Assembly: GCA_963709555.1 (NCBI GenBank)
Contig: CAVPWR010000003.1
Location: forward strand, 248,001 to 312,000
DNA from: Sulfurisoma sp963709555
GTDB taxonomy: Bacteria > Pseudomonadota > Gammaproteobacteria > Burkholderiales > Rhodocyclaceae
Length of the DNA: 64,000 nt
Direction of reading: 5' to 3'
This document shows, one piece after another, positions 8,947 through 17,902 of the stretch. The position numbers and the translations under genes were made by a program. The notes beneath the pieces were generated by a model. It saw only the letters and a list, made by a program, of their open reading frames with translations. It was not told where the DNA came from and ran no database searches. Each line of letters starts with the position of its first letter. The first letter of the stretch is position 1.

Positions 8947-8969
8947 AAAAACGTGGTCTGTCCCCAATT
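8947..8969 (-). repeat. right flanking repeat of the RAYT element
   Basis: AAAAACGTGGTCTGTCCCCA and the following ATT are the reverse complement of the left flank at 8151. The GTG used as the apparent start of the helicase gene (8953) lies inside this repeat. Confidence 0.8.
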
Positions 8970-10890
8970 AGAGGAGATTTTCGCCGATGACGGCGCGCTG
9001 GCCCGGGCCATTCCCGGCTACCGGGTGCGGCCGCAGCAGGTGGAGATGGCCGAGCGCATCGCCGCGGCGATCCACGACAACCGGGTGCTGGTGGCCGAGG
9101 CCGGCACGGGCACGGGCAAGACCTTCGCCTACCTGGTGCCGGCGCTGCGCTCGGGCGGCAAGGTGATCGTCTCGACCGGCACCAAGACGCTGCAGGACCA
9201 GTTGTTCAGCCGCGACCTGCCGATGGTGCGGGACGCCCTGGGCCTGCCGCTGACCGTCGCGCTGCTCAAGGGCCGCGCCAACTATGTCTGCCACTACCAT
9301 CTCGGCCGCGCGGCGAGCGAGGGGCGATTCCAGAGTCCGGCGGAGGTCGGCCACATCCGCACCATCGCCCGCTTCGCCAAGTCGACGCGCACCGGCGACA
9401 AGGCCGAGCTTTCCGCCGTGCCCGAGGATTCCGGCGCCTGGATGCTGGCCACCTCGACGCGCGAGAACTGCCTCGGCCAGGACTGCCCGGACCACAATGA
9501 GTGCTTCGTGCTGCAGGCGCGGCGCGAGGCGATGGCGGCTGACGTGGTGGTGGTCAACCACCACCTGTTCTTCGCCGACGTCATGCTCAAGGACGAAGGC
9601 ATGGCCGAGCTGCTGCCGGCCTGCAACACCGTGGTGTTCGACGAGGCCCACCAGATCCCGGAGGTCGCCAGCCTGTTCTTCGGCGAGGCGGTGGGCTCGG
9701 GGCAATTGATCGACCTCGCGCGTGACACGCGCATGGAAGCGATTTCCGGCGCCAAGGATTACATGCCGCTGCAGGATGCCACCCGCGACATCGAGAAGTC
9801 GGCACGCGACCTGCGCCTCGCCCTGCCGCGCGAGGGTGCGCGGATGTCGGCCGCGCAACTGGCCGAGCGCAAGCACTTCGGCGAGGCGCTGGCGGCGCTC
9901 GAGCGCGAGCTGACCGGGTTCGGTCGCCACCTCGAGTCGCAGGCGGCGCGCTCCGAGGGGCTGGCCAACTGCCTGGCCCGCACGCAGGAGCTGATGCTGC
10001 GCCTCAAGCACTGGCAGGCCACGGACGACGACCCCGAGAATCCGAACATCCGCTGGGCCGAGGCGACCTTGCATGGGGTGACGCTCAACCTCACGCCGCT
10101 GTCGGTGGCAAAGATTTTCCAGCGCCAGCTCGAAGGCCATCCCCGCGCCTGGATCTTCACCTCGGCGACGCTGGCGGTCGGAGCCGATTTCGGCCACTAC
10201 CGCAATGAACTCGGGCTGGTCGAGGCCGAGACCGGCTGCTGGGGCAGCCCCTTCGACTACGAGAACCACGCGCTGCTCTACAGCCCGCAGCACCTGCCCG
10301 ACCCCAACAGCCCGCAGTACAACGAGGCCGTGGTCGAGGCGGTGTGGCCGGCGATCAAGGCTTCGGGCGGCCGCGCCTTCGTGCTGTGCACCTCCCTGCG
10401 CGCGATGCGCCGCATCCACGAGCTGCTGAAGGAGCGCATCGAGTTCGATGGCGTGGAGATGCCGCTGCTGCTGCAGGGCGAGGGCTCGAAGAGCGAGTTG
10501 CTCGAGCGCTTCCGCCGCCTCGGCAACGCCGTGCTGGTGGCGAGCCAGAGCTTCTGGGAGGGCGTCGATGTGCGCGGCGAGGCGCTGTCGCTGGTCGTCA
10601 TCGACAAGTTGCCCTTCGCTCCGCCCGACGACCCGGTGCTGGCCGCGCGCATCGAGAATCTGAAGAAGCAGGGACGCAACGCCTTCATGGAATACCAGCT
10701 GCCGCGCGCGGTGATCAGCATGAAACAGGGCGCCGGCCGGCTGATTCGCGACGAGGCCGACCGCGGCGTGCTGATGATCTGCGACCCGCGCCTGGTCGGC
10801 AAGCCCTACGGCGCGCGCGTCTGGCGCTCGCTGCCGCCGATGCGACGCACCCGCGAGATTGCCGACGTCGAAAGCTTCTTCGCGGGGTAA
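8953..10890 (+). CDS. DinG/YoaA-family ATP-dependent DNA helicase
   Basis: A 645-residue XPD-like superfamily 2 helicase. It shows Walker A EAGTGTGKT (about residue 50), the four cysteines expected to hold an Fe-S cluster (NYVCHYH, then NCLGQDCPDHNECF at about 110-190), the DEAH box VVFDEAHQIPE, and motif VI QGAGRLIRDEADRG near the C-terminus. It should unwind damaged or structured DNA. The start is odd: the only in-frame start codon before conserved sequence is GTG 8953, inside the RAYT flanking repeat, so the first residues (MVCPQ) are repeat-derived. The relatives I recall begin a few residues before LEEIFADDG, which suggests the insertion replaced the native start. Confidence 0.92.
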   Translation: MVCPQLEEIFADDGALARAIPGYRVRPQQVEMAERIAAAIHDNRVLVAEAGTGTGKTFAYLVPALRSGGKVIVSTGTKTLQDQLFSRDLPMVRDALGLPLTVALLKGRANYVCHYHLGRAASEGRFQSPAEVGHIRTIARFAKSTRTGDKAELSAVPEDSGAWMLATSTRENCLGQDCPDHNECFVLQARREAMAADVVVVNHHLFFADVMLKDEGMAELLPACNTVVFDEAHQIPEVASLFFGEAVGSGQLIDLARDTRMEAISGAKDYMPLQDATRDIEKSARDLRLALPREGARMSAAQLAERKHFGEALAALERELTGFGRHLESQAARSEGLANCLARTQELMLRLKHWQATDDDPENPNIRWAEATLHGVTLNLTPLSVAKIFQRQLEGHPRAWIFTSATLAVGADFGHYRNELGLVEAETGCWGSPFDYENHALLYSPQHLPDPNSPQYNEAVVEAVWPAIKASGGRAFVLCTSLRAMRRIHELLKERIEFDGVEMPLLLQGEGSKSELLERFRRLGNAVLVASQSFWEGVDVRGEALSLVVIDKLPFAPPDDPVLAARIENLKKQGRNAFMEYQLPRAVISMKQGAGRLIRDEADRGVLMICDPRLVGKPYGARVWRSLPPMRRTREIADVESFFAG

Positions 10891-10899
10891 ACTTCAGGC

Positions 10900-11992
10900 A
10901 TGAAGCTCTCCGACCTGCCCCCTGAACTGCTGGCCGAGCGCCCGCACCTGTTTTCGCAGGCGACGGTGGCGGTGCCCGCCGCCGACCTCGCGCGCATGGC
11001 GGAACTGATCGCCGCCGTCGAGCGCGTGGCGGCGTTGCCGGCGTGGCAGATTCGGGCCGGAAAAGTCGGCGGTAGCGCCACGGCAGCTGGCGTCTTCATG
11101 GGCTACGATTTCCACCTGACGCCCGCCGGGCCGCAACTGATCGAGATCAACACCAACGCCGGCGGCGGGTTGCTGGCGGCCTTGCAGGCGGAGCGTGACG
11201 ACGTGCTCGACGCCTATGTCGCCATGTTCCGCGCCGAGTGCGGCGGGCGTGAGTTGAAGGCGCTGGCCATCGTGGACGAGCAGCCGCAGTCGCAATATCT
11301 CTATCCCGAGTTCCTGGCGTTTCAGAGGCTGTTCGAGCGCCACGGCATCGCGGCCGTGATCTGCGATCCGACCGACCTGCTGCTCTGCCACGGCAGCTAT
11401 GTAGCGGCACGAGGAGACGCGCCTCGACCTGGTCTATAACCGCGTCACCGACTTCGCCCTGGCCGGGGCGCCGCAGATCGTGCTGCGCGAAGCCTGGCTG
11501 CAGGGCGCGGCGGTGGTGACGCCGAATCCCCGCCACCACGCGCTTTGCGCCGACAAGAAGAACCTCGTCGCGCTGACCGACGACGCGCTGCTGGAAGGCT
11601 GGGGTGTCGATGCGGAAACGCGGCGCGTGCTGCTGGCCGGCATCCCGCGCACCGAACTGGTCGATGCCGCGCGCGCCGACGATTTCTGGGCGCGCCGCAG
11701 GCAGCTGTTTTTCAAGCCGGCCGCCGGCTTCGGCTCGCGCGCGGCCTATCGCGGCGACAAGCTGACCAAGCGCGTGTTCGAGGAAATCCTCGCCGGCGAT
11801 TACGTGGCGCAGGCGCTGGCGCTGCCGTCGACAGTCCCGGTCGAAGTGGCAGGCGAAATGACCGAGCTCAAGGTCGATCTGCGCAACTACGTCTATCGTG
11901 GCGCGGTCCAATTCGTCGCCGCGCGGCTGTACCAGGGGCAGACCACCAATTTCCGCACGCCGGGCGGCGGTTTTGCGAGGGTAACGGCATGA
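10900..11992 (+). CDS. ATP-grasp-like conserved protein, frameshifted near 11400-11416
   Basis: Two frames together make one protein of about 363 residues. The first runs from ATG 10900 and includes GVFMGYDFHLTPAGPQLIEINTNAGGG. The second, starting in sequence near HEETRLDLVYNRVTDFAL, includes NPRHHALCADKKNL, FFKPAAGFGSRAAYRGDK and ends at 11992. The EINTNAGG, DKKNL and FFKP segments suggest an ATP-grasp fold, as in glutathione- or peptide-ligase relatives. Substrate is unknown. A dispersed-repeat copy at 11061 gives GKVGGSATA in place of what should be a helical region. One base is gained or lost near 11400-11416. It starts 9 bp after the helicase. Confidence 0.65.
11061..11086 (+). repeat. 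KVG-type dispersed repeat, copy 2 (diverged)
   Basis: AAAAGTCGGCGGTAGCGCCA followed by CGGCAG, read in frame as KVGGSATA inside the ATP-grasp-like gene. Confidence 0.55.
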
Positions 11993-12100
11993 ATAGCGGA
12001 GGGGGACCCGCCGCAGGCGGGGGCGTAGCGGCCATTCATGCCGTTGGCCGCCGACGCCGAAGCAGATGAAACCGGCACGGCCGCAAGGAGGCGGCGGAGC

Positions 12101-12595
12101 ATGAAAGTCTTTGGGTTCGCAGGCTATTCCAACGCCGGCAAGACCACGCTGATCGAGGCGCTGATCGCGCGCTTCGTCGGCCAGGGTTTGCGCGTGTCGC
12201 TGATCAAGCATGCCCACCACGGCTTCGACATCGATCGTCCCGGCAAGGACTCCTTCCGCCACCGCACGGCCGGCGCCAGCGAGGTGATGCTGGTGTGCGA
12301 CCAGCGCTGGGCCATCATGCACGAACTGCGCGGCGAGCCCGAGCCGGACCTGGAGGCGCAACTGTCGCATCTGGCGCCCTGCGACCTGGTGCTGATCGAG
12401 GGCTACAAGAACAACGCCGTGCCCAAGATCGAGGTGCATCGGCCGGCCAACGGCAAGCCCTTCATCTGGCCGGAAAACCCCAGCATCGTCGCCGTCGCCA
12501 GCGACGAGCGATTCGAGGGGTCGCTGCCCTGGCTCGATCTCAACGACCATGCGGCGATCGCCGCCTTCGTCCTCAACGCCACCGAACTGCAATGA
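12101..12595 (+). CDS. mobB: molybdopterin-guanine dinucleotide biosynthesis adapter protein MobB
   Basis: A 164-residue P-loop GTPase: MKVFGFAGYSNAGKTTLIEAL has the Walker A motif, followed by VSLIKHAHHGFDIDRPGKDS, a MobB signature. It assists MobA in attaching GMP to molybdopterin. ATG 12101 is chosen because AAGGAGG lies 9 bp upstream; an in-frame upstream start (12038) adds a low-complexity leader. The stop overlaps the moeA start (ATGA at 12592-12595), so the two are translationally coupled in a molybdenum-cofactor operon with moaD and moaE. The 108 bp before it hold a small GC hairpin (12007-12021). Confidence 0.94.
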   Translation: MKVFGFAGYSNAGKTTLIEALIARFVGQGLRVSLIKHAHHGFDIDRPGKDSFRHRTAGASEVMLVCDQRWAIMHELRGEPEPDLEAQLSHLAPCDLVLIEGYKNNAVPKIEVHRPANGKPFIWPENPSIVAVASDERFEGSLPWLDLNDHAAIAAFVLNATELQ

Positions 12596-13813
12596 ACAAG
12601 AATCTGCTGAACTTCGATGATGCACTGGCCCGCCTGCTCGACGCGGCGCAGCCGGTCACCGAAACCGAGGCCACGCCGCTGCTCGAGGCCGACGGCCGCG
12701 TGCTGGCGGCGCCGCTGCTGTCCGACTCTCGACGTGCCGCCGCTCGACAATTCGGCCATGGATGGCTACGCCCTGCGCTGTGCCGACGTGCTCGCCGCCG
12801 GCACCCGCCTGGCGGTGACGCAGCGGATTCCCGCCGGCTCGGTCGGCCATCACCTCGCCCCGGCCAGCGCCGCGCGCATTTTCACCGGCGCGCCGGTGCC
12901 CGAGGGGGCGGATGCCGTGGTGATGCAGGAGCGCTGCGAGCGCGACGGCGAGGCCGTGATCGTGAATCACGTGCCGCGCGACGGCGAGAACATCCGCCGC
13001 CGCGGCGAGGATATCCGCGCGGGCAGCGAGATCCTTGCGGCCGGCACCCGCCTGACGCCGCAGGCGCTCGGCCTGGCGGCCTCGATCGGCGTGCCGCTGC
13101 TGCCGACTTTTCGCCGGCTGCGCGTGGCGCTGTTCTTCACCGGCGACGAACTGGCCACACCGGGCGAGCCGCTCAAGCCCGGCGGCATCTACAACTCCAA
13201 CCGCTACCTGCTGCGCGGCCTGCTGGATCGGCTGGGCTGTGCGGTGACCGACCTGGGTATCGTGCCAGACACGCTGGAAGCGACGCGCGAGGCGCTGCGC
13301 CGGGCGGCGGCGCTGTCCGATCTTATCGTCACCTCGGGCGGCGTCTCGGTCGGCGAGGAAGACCACGTCAAACCGGCGGTCGAGGCCGAGGGACAACTCG
13401 GCCTGTGGAAGCTGGCGATCAAGCCGGGCAAGCCGCTGGCCTTCGGGCGGGTCGCCACGGGTAACAATAACAATGCGGCGGATTTCATCGGACTGCCGGG
13501 CAACCCGGTAGCGAGCTTCGTCACCTTCCTCATCCTGGTGCGGCCGTTCATCCTCAAGCGCATGGGTTGCTCCGACTGGCTGCCGCGGCGGATTCTGCTT
13601 CCGGCCGGATTCGACTGGCTCCGGCCCGATGCCCGCCGCGAGTTCCTGCGTGCGCGTCCTGGCCCCGATGGCCGCCTGGAGCTGTTCCCGAACCAGGGTT
13701 CCGGCGTGCTGACCTCGACGGTCTGGGCCGGCGGCCTGGTCGACAACCCGCCGGGGCAGGCGATCCGCGCCGGCGACGTCGTGCAGTTCATCCCTTACGG
13801 AGACCTGCTGTGA
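12592..13813 (+). CDS. moeA: molybdopterin molybdenumtransferase MoeA, frameshifted near 12724
   Basis: MoeA inserts molybdate into adenylated molybdopterin. The N-terminus (MNKNLLNFDDALARLLDAAQ) is in the frame of 12592, and the rest (TLDVPPLDNSAMDGYALRC...) is in the next frame to the stop at 13813. The sequence reads TCCGACTCTCGACGTG, where deletion of one G near 12724 restores the expected ...LLSTLDVPPLDNSAMDGYA. The MoeA motifs PLDNSAMDGYA, IFTGAPVPEGADAVV and IVTSGGVSVGEEDH are all present. Length after repair is about 406 residues, normal for the family. The stop overlaps the moaD GTG start. Confidence 0.9.
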
Positions 13814-14058
13814 AGGTGCTTTATTTCGCCAGCCTGCGCGAGGCGCTGGGCAGTTCCGGCGAGGACATGGCGCTGCCGGCCGGCGTGGCGACCCCGGGCG
13901 CGTTGCGCGACCACCTTGCCGCGCGCGGCGGCTCGTGGCAGGCGCTGACGCAGACGAAGAACCTGCGCTGCGCCGTCAATCAGCGCATGGTCGGCTTCGA
14001 TGCGGCGCTGACGGACGGCGACGAAGTGGCCTTCTTTCCGCCGGTGACGGGCGGCTGA
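13810..14058 (+). CDS. moaD: molybdopterin synthase sulfur carrier subunit MoaD
   Basis: An 82-residue ubiquitin-like sulfur carrier. It begins at GTG 13810 overlapping the moeA stop (GTGA). It starts MKVLYFASLREALGSSGEDM and ends with the diagnostic VAFFPPVTGG; the C-terminal Gly-Gly is thiocarboxylated and inserts into MoaE. Length and ending are canonical. moaE follows after an 80-bp gap that contains a GC-rich hairpin (around TCTCCCTCGCGGGAGG) and no gene. Confidence 0.93.
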   Translation: MKVLYFASLREALGSSGEDMALPAGVATPGALRDHLAARGGSWQALTQTKNLRCAVNQRMVGFDAALTDGDEVAFFPPVTGG

Positions 14059-14138
14059 ATGTCGCCCGCCCACCCCCGGCCTCTCCCTCGCGGGAGGCGT
14101 GACCTGATCAGCCCGCTGCGCGGGGAAGCGAGGATGGC

Positions 14139-14648
14139 ATGAGCGTTTCCGTCCAGACAGGGGATTTCGACGTCGGCGCCGAGATAGCGGCTCTGACCGC
14201 GGGCAGCGCAGAGGCCGGCGCGGTGGCGAGCTTCGTCGGCCTGGTGCGGGCCGACAAGGTGGGCGATGTAAAAGTCGGCTCTACCATAAACCCACCGGCT
14301 GGCGCGAGTGGCGCTACGGCGTCGGTCCATGCCATGACGCTGGAACACTATCCGGGAATGACGGAAAAGGCGCTCGAAGAGATCGTCGTGCAGGCACGCG
14401 GCCGCTGGAGCCTGCTGGGGGTTCGGGTGATCCACCGCGTCGGCCGGCTGCTGCCGGGAGAGCGCATCGTCTTCGTGGCGGTTGCCTCGAGCCACCGCCA
14501 CGACGCCTTCGCCGCCTGCGAATTCATCATGGACTACCTGAAGACGCAGGCGCCCTTCTGGAAGAACGAGGAAACGCCGGGCGGCGGGCGCTGGGTCGAT
14601 GCCCGCGAGTCGGACGATGTCGCGCTGACGCGCTGGCAAATGGACTGA
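14139..14648 (+). CDS. moaE: molybdopterin synthase catalytic subunit MoaE with repeat-derived insertion
   Basis: A 169-residue MoaE, longer than the usual ~150. Conserved elements are GAVASFVGLVR, MTLEHYPGMTEKAL, GVRVIHRVGRLLPGE, FVAVASSHRHDAF and the C-terminal catalytic-Lys region KTQAPFWKNEETPGGGRWVD. Between the FVGLVR strand and ASVHAMTLEHY there are about 20 extra residues (KVGSTINPPAGASGAT and neighbours) encoded by the long form of the dispersed repeat at 14270-14305. The insertion is in frame and lies in a loop that varies in this family, so the enzyme may still work. It makes molybdopterin from precursor Z with MoaD. Confidence 0.93.
   Translation: MSVSVQTGDFDVGAEIAALTAGSAEAGAVASFVGLVRADKVGDVKVGSTINPPAGASGATASVHAMTLEHYPGMTEKALEEIVVQARGRWSLLGVRVIHRVGRLLPGERIVFVAVASSHRHDAFAACEFIMDYLKTQAPFWKNEETPGGGRWVDARESDDVALTRWQMD
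14270..14305 (+). repeat. KVG-type dispersed repeat, long form, copy 3
   Basis: AAAAGTCGGCTCTACCATAA followed by ACCCA is identical over 25 bases to the copy at 18148-18172. It is followed by CCGGCTGGCGCGAGTGGCG, which resembles the GCYRGCG part of the short form. It is read in frame in moaE as KVGSTINPPAGASG. Confidence 0.85.
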
Positions 14649-14700
14649 CAACCGGACTGACAACCGGACTGACAGCTGCCCCGTGTGGATGGGGCGGCAG
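14642..14700. repeat. short tandem repeat and GC hairpin between moaE and phasin gene
   Basis: The unit GGACTGACAACC occurs twice and then partly a third time (14642-14674), beginning at the moaE stop. An imperfect hairpin CTGCCCC...GGGGCGGCAG follows (14677-14700). It lies between convergent genes and may terminate transcription from either side. Confidence 0.5.
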
Positions 14701-14706
14701 GCGGAA

Positions 14707-15219
14707 TTATTTTTTCTTTGACGCGCCCTTGGCGGTTTCGCTCACGTTGCTGAACGAAGCGGCCGAGGCCTTGGCGATCTGGTCGAAGGCGCTGTTGGCC
14801 GTCGCCATCGCCTGCTGCATGTTCTCGAGCACGTTGGCGTTCTGGCCGGGCAAAACCTTGAAGAAGGACTGGAAGGCCTCCATCATGTCATGGCTGCCCG
14901 AGGCCAGCTGCTCGGTGAGCATGCGCGAGAACTCGGTGCGGGCCTCGTTGCCCACTTCGGCGATCCGCTGCGCGGTCTCCATCATCCGCTGAGCGGTTTC
15001 CTGAGCATACTGGGTTCGCAGCGTCAATACGTCCTGCGGCGCCTTGACACCGCCCTGAGCCTTGGCATTCTCCACCGTGTTCTGGAAAAGTTCGCGCGCC
15101 AGCTCGGACTGCAGCGACATGATTTTCTGCGAATTCTCGATGGAAAGCTGGGCGAGGCGCATCGCTGCCTCCATGTTCTTCCGGTGCAATTCGCTGAACT
15201 GCTCGATCTTTGCGGTCAT
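14707..15219 (-). CDS. phaP: phasin (PHA granule-associated protein)
   Basis: A 170-residue, almost entirely helical protein typical of phasins: MTAKIEQFSELHRKNMEAAM at the start, QELFQNTVENAKAQGG-like middle segments, and a Lys-rich end (ETAKGASKKK). It coats polyhydroxyalkanoate storage granules and controls their size. The start ATG at 15219 is chosen because GGGAG lies 6-7 bp upstream; a second ATG directly before it is too close to the site. Phasins are common in Rhodocyclales. It is transcribed alone. Confidence 0.88.
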   Translation of the reverse strand: MTAKIEQFSELHRKNMEAAMRLAQLSIENSQKIMSLQSELARELFQNTVENAKAQGGVKAPQDVLTLRTQYAQETAQRMMETAQRIAEVGNEARTEFSRMLTEQLASGSHDMMEAFQSFFKVLPGQNANVLENMQQAMATANSAFDQIAKASAASFSNVSETAKGASKKK

Positions 15220-15302
15220 CATTTTCTCCCGTCGTGGCGAATCATCGATTTTCGACTTTAACACCAGAGTCTTACGGTGCTCTGACCCAAGTCAGGCTTT
15301 CA

Positions 15303-16928
15303 TCATACCTTGAAGCGGCTGACCGCCGAGCGCAAGTCGCCGGCGATGGTATCGAAGTCGCGGGCGGCAGCCTCGGTCTGGCCGATCACGACGTTGCTTT
15401 CCTCGGCGGCGCGCACGATGTTCTCGAGGTTGACGGCGATGTCCTGGCTGGCCGCCTTCTGCTCGCGTACCGAGCCGGTGATTTCGTCGACGCCCTGATG
15501 GGCCTCGCTGACCGAGCCCATGCTGCTGTTGAGGACGTTGGAAACCTCGCCCAGCGCGGCCTGGCTGGTGGAGAGGGCGGCGATGCCGGTCCTGACGGTG
15601 TCGAGCAGAGATTCGGACTTGTGGCCGAGCGCGCTGGTCACGCTGTCGATCTCGTTGGCGGAGCGTGCCGACTTCTCGGCCAGCTTGCGCACCTCGTCGG
15701 CGACCACGGCGAAGCCGCGGCCCTGCTCGCCGGCGCGCGCTGCCTCGATGGCGGCGTTGAGCGCGAGCAGGTTGGTCTGGTCGGCGATGTCCTTGACCTC
15801 GCTGGTGAGGCTGCCGATGGTGTTGGCGCTGGAAACATAGTCATCGACCGAGGCGGCGATGCGCTCGACGATCTGCTGGATCTGGCCGATTTCGCGCACC
15901 AGCTGCGACAGCGACTCGCCGCCGCGGCGGGTGTGTTCCAGGCTGTCGGCCGACTGGCTGCGCACGTGCTCGGCCGCGTCGGAGACGCTGGCGATGCTGG
16001 TGCTGAGTTGCTCGACCTCGGCGGCGATGGCTTCGGCGGCCGCGGTCTGGCTCTGTGACGAGGCAGCCACGGTGCTGACGTTGCCGGTCAGCGATTCCGC
16101 CGCCTGCGCCACGCGCTCCGCACCGTCGCGGATCTGGCTGATCGTGCCCTGCAGGTCGCCCATGAAGCTGTTGAAGGACCCGGCCGTGCGGCCGATCTCG
16201 TCGCAACTCTCCACCGGCAGCCGCCCGGTGAGGTCGCCGTTGCCGGAGGCCAGCTGTTTCATCGAACCCTCGAGCCGCTGCAGGGAGCGGGTCAGGTTGT
16301 GCACGAGGTTCCAGGTCAGGGCGATGCCGAAAAACACGGCGACACCGACGAAGATCAGCGCGTTGCGGATGGCGCCCGAAGCCTGTTCCTGGACCGAGGC
16401 GCGCGTGGTGTCGACGCTCTTGCTGCGCACTTCGATCTGCTTGACGAGGAGGTCGCGGATGAGGCGCCACGCCGGGGTCGCCTCCTTGTTGAGGAACTGG
16501 ATGCCCTTGGCCTGGTCGGCCTTGGCGGCCTCGAGCGCCTGTCGGTGCAGGTCGCGGCTTGCTGACCATTTGGCGGTCGCCTCCTCGGTGATGGCTGCGA
16601 GGGTCGCATCACCGGCCGCCAGCTTCTTCAGGTCGGCCAGCGTCTCGTCGAACTTCTTGTCGGCGGCCTCGAGGTTCTGGAAGGCGCGCTGGTTCTGCGG
16701 GTCGAGGATGGCGTTGCGCACCGCCTGTCCCGACTGCAGTCCCTGGGCATAGAGTTCCTGGAAGGCACCGAGGCGGGCCTGGTCGACGTCGATGAAAGTG
16801 GTGAAGCGTTGCGAGATGGCATTGAGGGCGATGATGACATAGACCAGCGCCGCGACCACCGCGCCGGCGGCGAGGCCGATCGAGACCAGCAACGGGGTGC
16901 GGACACTGTGGCAACGTTTGAAGAACAT
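15303..16928 (-). CDS. methyl-accepting chemotaxis protein
   Basis: A 541-residue chemoreceptor. A first membrane helix (about residues 11-35, LLVSIGLAAGAVVAALVYVII) is followed by a four-helix-bundle-like periplasmic sensor (about 40-185), a second helix (AIRNALIFVGVAVFFGIAL), a HAMP linker, and a long signalling domain. The hairpin tip reads IADQTNLLALNAAIEAARAG. It ends EVSRFKV-like without a CheR-binding pentapeptide. The ligand is unknown. A possible promoter lies just upstream (16963-16976). Confidence 0.93.
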   Translation of the reverse strand: MFFKRCHSVRTPLLVSIGLAAGAVVAALVYVIIALNAISQRFTTFIDVDQARLGAFQELYAQGLQSGQAVRNAILDPQNQRAFQNLEAADKKFDETLADLKKLAAGDATLAAITEEATAKWSASRDLHRQALEAAKADQAKGIQFLNKEATPAWRLIRDLLVKQIEVRSKSVDTTRASVQEQASGAIRNALIFVGVAVFFGIALTWNLVHNLTRSLQRLEGSMKQLASGNGDLTGRLPVESCDEIGRTAGSFNSFMGDLQGTISQIRDGAERVAQAAESLTGNVSTVAASSQSQTAAAEAIAAEVEQLSTSIASVSDAAEHVRSQSADSLEHTRRGGESLSQLVREIGQIQQIVERIAASVDDYVSSANTIGSLTSEVKDIADQTNLLALNAAIEAARAGEQGRGFAVVADEVRKLAEKSARSANEIDSVTSALGHKSESLLDTVRTGIAALSTSQAALGEVSNVLNSSMGSVSEAHQGVDEITGSVREQKAASQDIAVNLENIVRAAEESNVVIGQTEAAARDFDTIAGDLRSAVSRFKV

Positions 16929-16962
16929 GAGGTAACTCCCTTTGGTCTCGCGCAGGAAGTTT

Positions 16963-16976
16963 CGATTCTAGCGCCG
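16963..16976 (-). promoter_or_regulatory. putative -10 region upstream of a chemoreceptor gene
   Basis: On the minus strand this reads GGCGCTAGAATCGA, with TAGAAT resembling a sigma-70 -10 box; TGAAAC lies 17 bp upstream as a weak -35. The identical 14-mer lies upstream of the other chemoreceptor gene (26706-26719). Confidence 0.4.
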
Positions 16977-16996
16977 ATGGATGCCCGGTTTCAGTT

Positions 16997-17902
16997 TCAG
17001 GTACAGACGCGGTTGCGGCCCAGCGTCTTGGCCTCGTAGAGCTTGCTGTCGGCGGCAGCGATGAGGTCGGCCAGCCCCGCCTCCTCGGCAGGCACACAAC
17101 TGGCGACGCCGGCGGAGAGCGTGACGATGCCGTAACCGGCGCCCGGCGCCTGCGGCATGCGCTGCAGCGCGAGGGCCTCGCGCATGCGTTCGGCCATCTG
17201 GCTGGCGCCGGCTGCGTCGGTTTCCGGCAGGATGACCGCGAATTCCTCGCCGCCGTAGCGCGCCACCATGTCGCCGGGACGCGAGAGATTTCCGCTCAGG
17301 GTGGCGGCGACGGTGACCAGGCAGATGTCGCCGGCGCCGTGGCCGAAATGGTCGTTGAAGGCCTTGAAATGGTCGACGTCGAGCATGATCAGCGATAGCG
17401 GCAGGCCGCTGCGCTGGCAGCGGCGCCACTCGTGGTCGAGCTTTTCGTCGAAGCGGCGGCGGTTGGGGATGTCGGTGAGGCTGTCGATGTTGGCCAGCGA
17501 TTCGAGCAGGTCGGCCTTGAGCTTGAGCGCGAGGTGGTTGCGCACCCGCGCCCTCACCACCGGCAGGTGAAAGGGCTTGGCGATGTAGTCGACGGCGCCC
17601 AGCATCAGCCCGTGTTCCTCGTCGGCAACATCGTCCTTGGCGGTGACGAATATCACCGGGATGTGGCGGGTGGCGGGGTCGGCCTTGAGCTGGCGGCAGA
17701 CTTCGAAGCCGTCCATCTCGGGCATCATCACGTCGAGCAGGATCATGTCCGGCTGCGGCTGGGAGCGGGCGATGGCGAGGGCGTCGCGGCCGTTGGTGGC
17801 CACCTTGACCCGGTGCTGCTGGCGCAGGGCTTCCGCCAGCACCTGGATGTTGGTGGGGACGTCGTCGACGATGAGGATGGAGGCTTGCGCGGGGCGGTTC
17901 AT
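16997..17902 (-). CDS. response regulator with GGDEF output (diguanylate cyclase)
   Basis: A 301-residue PleD-like protein. Residues about 8-125 form a receiver domain with ILIVDDVPTN, the phospho-Asp in ILLDVMMPEMDG, and the Lys in YIAKPF. Residues about 140-300 form a GGDEF domain with SLTDIPNRRRFDE and the active-site RYGGEEFAVILPET. It should make cyclic di-GMP in response to phosphorylation, most likely by the hybrid kinase directly upstream. Its start overlaps the stop of the 88-residue frame (ATGA at 17899-17902), so the kinase, tail fragment and cyclase form one transcriptional unit. Confidence 0.93.
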   Translation of the reverse strand: MNRPAQASILIVDDVPTNIQVLAEALRQQHRVKVATNGRDALAIARSQPQPDMILLDVMMPEMDGFEVCRQLKADPATRHIPVIFVTAKDDVADEEHGLMLGAVDYIAKPFHLPVVRARVRNHLALKLKADLLESLANIDSLTDIPNRRRFDEKLDHEWRRCQRSGLPLSLIMLDVDHFKAFNDHFGHGAGDICLVTVAATLSGNLSRPGDMVARYGGEEFAVILPETDAAGASQMAERMREALALQRMPQAPGAGYGIVTLSAGVASCVPAEEAGLADLIAAADSKLYEAKTLGRNRVCT

